This document shows, in pieces, positions 28,706 to 34,087 of a DNA stretch of 34,087 nucleotides. The DNA is from Solirubrobacterales bacterium (lineage in GTDB: Bacteria; Actinomycetota; Thermoleophilia; Solirubrobacterales; Solirubrobacteraceae): NCBI GenBank assembly GCA_013815355.1, contig JACDGG010000012.1, positions 1 to 34,087 on the forward strand. Reading direction: 5' to 3'. Position numbers and translations under genes: made by a program. The notes under the pieces are model-generated. The model ran no database searches. It saw only the letters and a program-made list of their open reading frames with translations, and was not told where the DNA came from. Positions within the stretch are counted from its first letter, which is position 1, and every line of letters starts with the position of its first letter.

Positions 28706-29386
28706 ATGGGGAGCAGTGTGAGCCAGTCTGGGAAGAAGGCCATCGGGGTGGGGAGCGCAGTGGCGCTGCTCTGCGTGCTGATCGGCCTGTACGTGTCGAG
28801 CTGGGCCACGAGCCTGCCCGCCAAGGTATCCGCAACTCCCGCGCCGCCCTCAAGCGGCGGCACGCAACTGACGCTCGAGACCGTGGCGGCGGTCGGGCCC
28901 AAATACAGCTCGCACCCCGACTGGGTCTCCTACTTGGTTCGCAAGCAGGACAAGTGGGTGCGCAGCACGATCTACACGGTCCCGGCGAACTCGGTCGTGC
29001 ACGTCACGCTGTACCAGTACGACGGCGACAGCGGCCTGCGCAATCCGTTCCTCTCCCAGGTCCAGGGCACGGTCGGCGGAACGGAGACGGTCGACGGCAA
29101 GACGGTCAACTCGATCAACCCCGAAGAAGCCTCGCATACCTTCGTGATCCCTCAGCTCGGCGTGTTCGTGCCGCTCCCCGGGGTCGAAGAAGAAGCCAAG
29201 AACCAGTGTGAATTCGCGCCCTGCGAAGGAACGGCACACCGCACGATTACCTTCAGCTTCAAAACGGGCAAGAAGGGGCGCTACCGCTGGCAGTGCTTCG
29301 TGCCCTGCGCCGCCGGCACGATCGCCGGCTTCGGCGGGCCGATGCAGACGCTTGCCTACATGGACGGCTTCATCAATGTGGTCTGA
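28706..29386 (+). CDS. Membrane-anchored cupredoxin-like subunit of the oxidase operon
   Basis: This is a 226-residue protein with one N-terminal membrane segment (about 13-35) and an exported cupredoxin-like domain. EASHTFVIPQLGV (His144) resembles the first Cu-A His region of oxidase subunit II, and RWQCFVPCAAG (Cys197, Cys201) followed by MQTLAYMDG (Met213, Met219) resembles the C-x3-C ... M end of the site. The second His and the Glu of a canonical Cu-A centre (CSELCG-x(2)-H) are missing. Two further Cys (168, 173) may form a disulfide. It could bind a single copper or act as electron donor or copper carrier. The start may be GTG 28718, which has GGGGAG four bases upstream. It is first in the operon and two bases from ctaC. 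Confidence 0.7.
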   Translation: MGSSVSQSGKKAIGVGSAVALLCVLIGLYVSSWATSLPAKVSATPAPPSSGGTQLTLETVAAVGPKYSSHPDWVSYLVRKQDKWVRSTIYTVPANSVVHVTLYQYDGDSGLRNPFLSQVQGTVGGTETVDGKTVNSINPEEASHTFVIPQLGVFVPLPGVEEEAKNQCEFAPCEGTAHRTITFSFKTGKKGRYRWQCFVPCAAGTIAGFGGPMQTLAYMDGFINVV

Positions 29387-29388
29387 AC

Positions 29389-30243
29389 ATGGCCGCTGAG
29401 CCGCACCCTGGCGTGGCCGAGCCGAACCACGCGCGGCGCTTCACCGCGATCTGGCTGATCGCGAGCGTAATCGCCACGCCTCTGGTGGTCTTCCTGCTCG
29501 GTCCCGAACTACCTCCCGGCCACGGCTCAGAACAGGCCTCCGGTCACGTCACCGACAACACCGTGCTGCTGGCGATGGCCACCCCGGTGCTGCTGCTCGT
29601 GCTGGTCTACCTGATCTACGCCGTGATCAACTTCCGCCAGCCCCCGGGCGGCATGCTCGAAGGACCCGCGATCCGTGGAGACGCGCGCATCCAGACGACC
29701 TGGATCGTGATCACCTCCGCGCTCGTGCTCTCGCTCGCCGCCTACGGCACCGTGCGCCTGCTCGCCGACAACGGAGCCGGCTCCGGCTCCGGGCCCACGC
29801 CGCTGACGGTCCCCAAGGGCCACAAGCTGCAGGTACAGGTGATCGCGCAGCAGTGGGCCTTCACCTACCGCTATCCCGAATACGGCGGCGTCGAGACCAC
29901 GCACCTCGAGCTGCCTGTCAACCAGATGGTCGAAATGCACGTCACCTCGCTCGACGTGATCCACTCCTTCTGGGCCTACCAGCTCGGCGTCAAGGCCGAC
30001 GCCAACCCCGGCGTCGACAACGTTCTGTTCGTCAAGCCGACCAAGGAGGAGACCTTCGAAGTGCACTGCTCCGAGCTCTGCGGCATCTGGCACGGCTACA
30101 TGTTCGACCACGGTCATGTGGTCTCACCCCAAGCTTTCGAAACCTGGATCCACCAACAGGAGACCACGATGGCGCCGGCAAAAAAGGTCCTACCGCCGTA
30201 CGCACACACCTACTCACCTGAACCGACGAGGCGCGCAGGATGA
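29389..30243 (+). CDS. ctaC: Cytochrome c oxidase subunit II
   Basis: This is a 284-residue membrane protein that receives electrons for the oxidase. Membrane segments lie at about 17-38, 58-82 and 103-125, so there is one more than the usual two. The periplasmic domain has QQWAFTYRYPEY and a complete Cu-A site: His192 in DVIHSFWAYQLG, then CSELCGIWHGYM giving Cys227, Glu229, Cys231, His235 and Met238. No lipobox or fused cytochrome c domain is present. ATG 29389 is two bases after the previous stop; an in-frame upstream extension to 29293 lies within the previous gene. The stop overlaps the ctaD start (ATGA). Confidence 0.95.
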   Translation: MAAEPHPGVAEPNHARRFTAIWLIASVIATPLVVFLLGPELPPGHGSEQASGHVTDNTVLLAMATPVLLLVLVYLIYAVINFRQPPGGMLEGPAIRGDARIQTTWIVITSALVLSLAAYGTVRLLADNGAGSGSGPTPLTVPKGHKLQVQVIAQQWAFTYRYPEYGGVETTHLELPVNQMVEMHVTSLDVIHSFWAYQLGVKADANPGVDNVLFVKPTKEETFEVHCSELCGIWHGYMFDHGHVVSPQAFETWIHQQETTMAPAKKVLPPYAHTYSPEPTRRAG

Positions 30244-32144
30244 GCACCACCGCAGCGGCTGCTTCCACCCCCCGGCCCGTCGGGCGCCCGCGATGGCGGA
30301 GGCTGCTCGGCTTCAACCTGCTGAGCGCCGTGATCCTCGGCATCGCCGGCTACTACCTCGGCTGGTTCATCGGCCATCGGATCTCGACCACCAAAAGCTT
30401 CGAATTCTTTTCGGCGACCGACGAGAACGACATCGCGCTGCTGCTCGCCTACATCTTTGGCGTCGTCGGCTTCCTGATCGGCCTCGGCTTTGCCAACTAC
30501 CCCGTCTCGCGCATGCTCGGACGGCCCGCATCGCTGCGCGAGAAGGAGCAGCACGGCATCGGGCGCTACTTCGGCCTGTGCACCGACCACAAGGTCGTCG
30601 GCATCCAGTACCTGGTCGGCATCGGCCTGTTCTTCTTCATCGGCGGTCTCAATGCGATGCTGATCCGCACCGAGCTCCTGAAGTCCTCACCGACGTTCGT
30701 GGGGCCGAATCAGTACCTCTCGCTCGTCGGCATGCACGGCACGATGATGATGGGAATGATGACCTCGGGCATCCTCGGCCCGTTCGCCAACTACTTCGTG
30801 CCGATCATGATCGGCGCCCGGCGCATGGCCTTTCCGCGCATCGAGGCTTTGACCTTCTGGCTGCTGATGGCCGCCGGCTTCATCCTCACCTCCACGATCT
30901 TCTTCGGCGGCTTCCCGACCGGCTGGACAGGCTATGAGCCGCTCAACGACCAGGCCGTGATGGGCATGGACTCCTACATCGTGTTCTTCGCGCTCGTCGG
31001 CATCTCGATGTGCCTGCTGGGGCTGAACATGATGGCCACGATCATCACGATGCGCGCGCCCGGACTGACGTGGTCGCGCCTGCCGATCTTCGTGTGGTCG
31101 GTGTTCGCGACCTCCGTGCTGATGGTGCTCGCCGCGCCGATGCTCGTGGCGACGCTAGCGATGGCGGCGCTGGACCGCTCGATCGATACCTCGTTCTTCG
31201 TCACCGGTGGGGGCGGCAGCTCCTACCTGTTCGAGAACCTGTTCTGGTTCTTCGGGCACCCGGAGGTCTACATCCTCGCGGTGCCCGGCTTCGGGATCGT
31301 GCTCGAGCTGATCCCGGTGTTCACGCGCAAGCCGCTGTGGGGCTACCGCCTCGCCGTCTCGGGGATGCTCGGCGTGACCCTGCTGAGCTTCTTCGTTTGG
31401 CAGCACCACCTGTTCGTGAGCGGCATAAACGCCGACCTGCGCCCGTTCTACATGCTCTCCACGGAGATCATCTCGATCCCCACCGGCTTCATCTTCCTGT
31501 GCGTGATGGGCACCCTGTGGAAGGCGCGAACGTCGTTCTCGACGCCGATGCTGTTCTGCCTCGGCTGGGCCTTCAACTTCCTGATCGGCGGGCTCTCCGG
31601 CGTGTTCCTCTCAGACACGCCGAGCGACACCGACACACACGGCAGCTTCTTCGTGATGGCGCATTTCCACTACACGATCATGGGCGGGCTGATCTTCACG
31701 TTCTTCGCCGCGATCTACTACTGGGTGCCGAAGATGACGGGCCTGCGCTTCAACGAGCGGCTCTCGAAAATTCACTTCTGGAGCATGTTCCTCGCGTTCA
31801 ACTCGACGTTCATGCCGCTGTTCGTGCTCGGCATGGAGGGCATGCCCAGGCGCGTCTCCTTCTACGAACCGAAGCTTCACACGCTCAACGTGTGGGTCTC
31901 GATCTCCGCCTTCGTGCTCGGCCTCTCGATGCTCGTCTTTCTGGCCAACACCGTCTACTCGCTGATCTTCGTGCGCATCAAAGCCGAGTCCAATCCCTGG
32001 CGCTCGAAGTCGCTGGAGTGGCAGGTGCCCACACCCGTGCCCGTCAACAACTTCGAGCAGATCCCGATCTTCGACTCCGACCCCTACGACTACGGCACGC
32101 CCGTGGCGATCGGCGGCGGCCAGCCCGCGGCGGTGGGGGCCTAG
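30240..32144 (+). CDS. ctaD: Cytochrome c oxidase subunit I (heme-copper oxidase, A1-like)
   Basis: This is a 634-residue catalytic subunit that reduces O2 to water and pumps protons. Metal ligands are complete: His166 in GMHGTMMMG and His477 in MAHFHYTIMGG (low-spin heme), His475 (high-spin heme), and His340, His389, His390 (Cu-B) in GHPEVYIL and WQHHLFVSG. Tyr344 is the cross-linked Tyr and Glu342 is the D-channel Glu of the A1 type. The canonical start (TDHKVVGIQYL) is at about residue 115; before it are two extra membrane segments (about 22-45 and 65-86). The ATG overlaps the ctaC stop. Confidence 0.96.
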   Translation: MSTTAAAASTPRPVGRPRWRRLLGFNLLSAVILGIAGYYLGWFIGHRISTTKSFEFFSATDENDIALLLAYIFGVVGFLIGLGFANYPVSRMLGRPASLREKEQHGIGRYFGLCTDHKVVGIQYLVGIGLFFFIGGLNAMLIRTELLKSSPTFVGPNQYLSLVGMHGTMMMGMMTSGILGPFANYFVPIMIGARRMAFPRIEALTFWLLMAAGFILTSTIFFGGFPTGWTGYEPLNDQAVMGMDSYIVFFALVGISMCLLGLNMMATIITMRAPGLTWSRLPIFVWSVFATSVLMVLAAPMLVATLAMAALDRSIDTSFFVTGGGGSSYLFENLFWFFGHPEVYILAVPGFGIVLELIPVFTRKPLWGYRLAVSGMLGVTLLSFFVWQHHLFVSGINADLRPFYMLSTEIISIPTGFIFLCVMGTLWKARTSFSTPMLFCLGWAFNFLIGGLSGVFLSDTPSDTDTHGSFFVMAHFHYTIMGGLIFTFFAAIYYWVPKMTGLRFNERLSKIHFWSMFLAFNSTFMPLFVLGMEGMPRRVSFYEPKLHTLNVWVSISAFVLGLSMLVFLANTVYSLIFVRIKAESNPWRSKSLEWQVPTPVPVNNFEQIPIFDSDPYDYGTPVAIGGGQPAAVGA

Positions 32145-32147
32145 AGG

Positions 32148-32831
32148 ATGGCGTCCTCGAGCGAAGAGCTCCCTCTCGGCCTGATGGTCCCGCCAGTCGA
32201 GCACGGAACGGAGATACCGCCCGAGCCGCCGGACGTCGGCGCGCGCGCGCTGTCGGTCGCGGCGCGCCTTTTGTGCGGTGCGAGCATCTTCTTCTTCCTG
32301 GCCTTCGTGTTCGCCTACTTCTACCTGCGCTCGCTCAACCAGGACCACATGTGGCGCCCGGCGCACGTCAAACCCGACCAGGCGCTTGGCGCCGTCTTCA
32401 TCGTCTGCGTCGTGCTCAGCGTGCTTGCGACGATTCTCGCCGGACGCCAGATGAAGGCGGGGTCGCGCAGCTGGCTCGGTCCCGCGATCGCAGGCGTCGT
32501 GCTCGGCCTCGTGGCGATCGCGCTGCAGTGCATCGAGTACACGGTGCAGAAATTCGGTCCCACCGACGGCGCCTATGCGAGCGTCTTCTGCGCCTGGACC
32601 GGCTTCTACATGGTCGCGATGCTAGGGACGCTCTACTGGCTCGAGACGCAGGTCGCGACCGAGCTGCGCGCGCGGCGCGTGCCCGCCCACCGCACGCCCG
32701 AGCAGAGCGAAGGCGGCGACATCTCCGAGCCCGACAAGCTGATCGCGCCCGGCTTCGACGCCGCCGTCTTCTACTGGGGCTTTCTCGGCGGCATCGGCGT
32801 GCTGACGTACGTCGTGCTGTACCTGCTCTAG
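32148..32831 (+). CDS. ctaE: Cytochrome c oxidase subunit III
   Basis: This is a 227-residue integral membrane protein with about five membrane segments, beginning with SIFFFLAFVFAYFYLRSL and ending with FYWGFLGGIGVLTYVVLYLL. The order in the operon and the short five-segment form fit CtaE-type subunit III, which binds no metal and stabilises subunit I turnover. About 35 N-terminal residues are Pro/Glu-rich and cytoplasmic. ATG 32148 follows the ctaD stop by three bases. The TAG stop shares one base with the GTG of ctaG (TAGTG). It is less conserved than I and II, so the call relies partly on position. Confidence 0.85.
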   Translation: MASSSEELPLGLMVPPVEHGTEIPPEPPDVGARALSVAARLLCGASIFFFLAFVFAYFYLRSLNQDHMWRPAHVKPDQALGAVFIVCVVLSVLATILAGRQMKAGSRSWLGPAIAGVVLGLVAIALQCIEYTVQKFGPTDGAYASVFCAWTGFYMVAMLGTLYWLETQVATELRARRVPAHRTPEQSEGGDISEPDKLIAPGFDAAVFYWGFLGGIGVLTYVVLYLL

Positions 32832-33706
32832 TGCTCGCCACAGCAACCAGCGGCGTCGGCTTCGGCAACTGGTCGCTGGATCCGCCGCTCGTGCTGTGCG
32901 CGGACCTCGCGGTCCTCTACTGGCTGGGCTCACGCCGCACCGTCACGCCGCAGCGCAAGCGGCACGCACAGCGCTGGCGCGACACGGCCTTCTACGGCGC
33001 GCTGATCGTGCTCGTGCTCGCGCTGAGCTCGCCGCTCGACGCGCTCAGCGAGCAGCTCTTCTGGGCGCACATGCTCCAGCACGTGCTGGTGATGCTCGTG
33101 GCGGCGCCGCTGCTCGTGCTCTCACGCCCCTGGATTCGCTTGTGGCGCAGCCTGCCGCTCGCCGCTCGCCGCTGGCTTGGGCGCGGCCTCAGTCACGGAC
33201 GGCGCACGGCCCCTCTGCGCACGCTGAGCGCATTCGTCGCTCGCCCCGGGGCGAGCCTCGCGCTGTTCTCGATCGTGCTGCTCGGCTGGCATCTACCGTC
33301 GATGTTCGACGCGACGCTCAGCTCGGGAGTGATGCACGGCCTCGAGCACGCGCTGTTCTTCTCGACGGCCGTGCTGTTCTTCAAGCAGGTGATCCCCTCG
33401 CCGCCGTTGCACCTGAGCCTCGCTGCGCCGCAGCGGGTGATCTACGCGATCGCGGCGATGATCGTCAGCTGGGTGCTCGCGGTCGTGCTCGCTCTCTCCC
33501 CGCACGCGCTCTATGCGCACTACGCCCACGAGGCCTCGCGTCCCGGCGGGATCTCCGCGCTCGCCGATCAGCAGCTCGCCGCGGGGATAATGTGGGTTCC
33601 CGGCTCGATCACGTTCTTGATCGTCGTCTTCGTCTACGTCCACCGCTGGCTTGCGCCGACCGAGCCCGGTAGCACCCGGTCCCCGCGTCTGGCGAGCGAG
33701 CACTAG
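32831..33706 (+). CDS. ctaG: CtaG-type cytochrome c oxidase assembly protein
   Basis: This is a 291-residue protein with about seven membrane segments. It shows WAHMLQHVLVMLVAAPLLVL, LLGWHLPSMFD, MHGLEHALFFSTAVLFF and DQQLAAGIMWVPGSITFLIV, the pattern of the caa3_CtaG family, whose His and Met residues are thought to handle copper delivery to the oxidase. GTG 32831 is chosen because it overlaps the ctaE stop. The open frame runs back to 31010 inside ctaD, but that part is out-of-frame shadow. The next small gene starts eight bases later with its own strong ribosome site. Confidence 0.9.
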   Translation: MLATATSGVGFGNWSLDPPLVLCADLAVLYWLGSRRTVTPQRKRHAQRWRDTAFYGALIVLVLALSSPLDALSEQLFWAHMLQHVLVMLVAAPLLVLSRPWIRLWRSLPLAARRWLGRGLSHGRRTAPLRTLSAFVARPGASLALFSIVLLGWHLPSMFDATLSSGVMHGLEHALFFSTAVLFFKQVIPSPPLHLSLAAPQRVIYAIAAMIVSWVLAVVLALSPHALYAHYAHEASRPGGISALADQQLAAGIMWVPGSITFLIVVFVYVHRWLAPTEPGSTRSPRLASEH

Positions 33707-33714
33707 GAGGCCAC

Positions 33715-33849
33715 ATGCCAGACCCCGTTCCGATCGCAGCAAGCTTCCTCACCGGCTCGATCCTCACGCTCGTACTGCCCCTCGGCGTGCTGATCGCAGT
33801 GACGATCTGGTACGTCGTGCTGTGGCGGCGGGGCTCGGGCGAACGCTAG
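33715..33849 (+). CDS. 44-residue single-span membrane peptide at the end of the oxidase operon
   Basis: The frame starts with ATG 33715, five bases after a strong GGAGG, and ends with TAG 33847-33849. The peptide has a short polar start (MPDPVPIAA), one hydrophobic segment (about residues 10-37) and a positive tail (WRRGSGER), giving an N-out, C-in topology. The gap to ctaG is eight bases. Small one-helix proteins are known accessory subunits of terminal oxidases (the CcoQ or CydX class), but I recognise no specific family. Confidence 0.65.
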   Translation: MPDPVPIAASFLTGSILTLVLPLGVLIAVTIWYVVLWRRGSGER

Positions 33850-33878
33850 GCGCGCCCGAGCCACGACCCTCCCTAGCG
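33844..33878 (+). terminator. Inverted repeat at the end of the oxidase operon
   Basis: CGCTAGG (33844-33850) and CCTAGCG (33872-33878) form a 7-bp stem with a 21-base loop. The stem overlaps the last stop codon. Confidence 0.3.
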
Positions 33879-33887
33879 GTCGAGCAC

Positions 33888-33918
33888 CGGCGAGAGGCGC
33901 GGGGGGACGCGCTCGCCG
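33888..33918 (+). terminator. Terminator candidate of the oxidase operon
   Basis: CGGCGAG (33888-33894) and CTCGCCG (33912-33918) form a perfect 7-bp stem with a G+C-rich 17-base loop, 38 bases after the last stop. There is no T-run. Confidence 0.45.
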
Positions 33919-33944
33919 TGCCCTGACGCCAACGAATAACGCCT

Positions 33945-33960
33945 CAAAACCATGGTTTTG
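33945..33960. repeat. 16-bp perfect palindrome abutting the IS66 end
   Basis: CAAAACCATGGTTTTG is its own reverse complement and ends on the base before the presumed element end at 33961. It is strikingly AT-rich compared with its surroundings. It could be the insertion target or a terminator arm. Confidence 0.75.
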
Positions 33961-34087
33961 GTAAGCGTTCAGTCTTTGGCGGTTAGGCGAGGGATGGGGC
34001 TGGATGGCCGCGGGTGTGGGCTGTGATCGCGTCCGTGAGGTATTCGAAGAGCGGACGGTGTTGTAGGCGGCAGGTGAGCGAGGCGGA
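33961..34087 (-). mobile_element. IS66-family insertion sequence, one end
   Basis: The segment begins GTAAGCG. IS66-family terminal repeats start GTAA. The C-terminus of a matching transposase starts 22 bases inside. The rest of the element is outside the window. If correct, the 8-bp target duplication would be TGGTTTTG (33953-33960). Confidence 0.65.
33983..34087 (-). CDS. IS66-family transposase, C-terminal end (cut by window edge)
   Basis: Reading the minus strand from 34087 gives 34 residues ending in TAA (33983-33985). The peptide contains LTCRLQHRPLFEYLTDAITA and ends HPAPSLA, which resembles the C-terminal region of IS66 TnpC/Tnp transposases (Phe-x-Tyr-Leu followed by an amphipathic helix and a Pro-x-Pro-Ser/Leu-Leu end). 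The catalytic DDE part is outside the window, so activity cannot be judged. Confidence 0.65.
   Translation of the reverse strand, partial: SASLTCRLQHRPLFEYLTDAITAHTRGHPAPSLA

Noticed and set aside
31010-32830. Long upstream extension of the ctaG frame
   Set aside because: The extension overlaps ctaD and ctaE in another frame and is Arg/Pro-rich nonsense; only the part from GTG 32831 matches CtaG.

Overview
The window looks like a chromosomal segment of a high-G+C actinobacterium of class Thermoleophilia (order Solirubrobacterales or a close relative). I infer this from three secreted protein families I associate with that group (genes at 887-4168, 4165-6384 and 14939-15838), a TetR-type regulator with two DNA-binding domains, a PafB-PafC fusion, and a cytochrome oxidase operon with CtaG and an extra cupredoxin. 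The assignment rests on recalled family patterns, not on a search.

Layout. (1) 1-870: remnants of two insertion sequences, an IS5-type C-terminus and a frameshifted IS481-type transposase. (2) 887-6384, minus strand: two translationally coupled secreted proteins, a beta-propeller-like protein and a modular DUF11-like protein, both with Lys/Arg-rich tails. (3) 6693-11267, plus: the large helicase Lhr. (4) 11468-12781, plus: a double-TetR regulator with a readable promoter and dyads, convergent with a GT39-type membrane glycosyltransferase (12778-14748, minus). (5) 14939-15838: a small secreted protein. (6) 15939-20821, minus: yhaM-like HD/OB nuclease, fused PafBC, a PPOX-fold flavoprotein, a 31-codon rmlA remnant and rmlB. 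(7) 21137-23860, plus: two-domain dCTP deaminase, IclR regulator, lipoprotein. (8) 23876-28646: aspS and valS (minus) with a VapBC-type toxin-antitoxin pair (plus) between them. (9) 28706-33849, plus: cytochrome c oxidase operon (cupredoxin subunit, CtaC, CtaD, CtaE, CtaG and a 44-residue membrane peptide). (10) 33961-34087: one end of an IS66-family element whose transposase C-terminus runs off the window.

How the genes work together. The oxidase genes form one tightly packed unit (overlaps or gaps of a few bases) encoding the terminal oxidase core and its copper-assembly factor. PafBC, Lhr, dCTP deaminase and the HD nuclease are all nucleic-acid or nucleotide maintenance genes, but sit in separate transcription units. 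rmlB has lost its normal partner rmlA to a deletion, although the start signals of rmlA survive.

The least expected signals are small ones. A -10-like hexamer lies 6-7 bases before the start codon of several genes (lhr, yhaM, aspS, vapB and a 7-codon leader before dcd), suggesting leaderless transcription. A perfect 16-bp hairpin lies inside the glycosyltransferase gene. The toxin-antitoxin operator dyad reaches from the -35/-10 spacer to the A of the start codon. I found no tRNA, rRNA, CRISPR array or phage genes, and no gene cluster that I can firmly call a new system.
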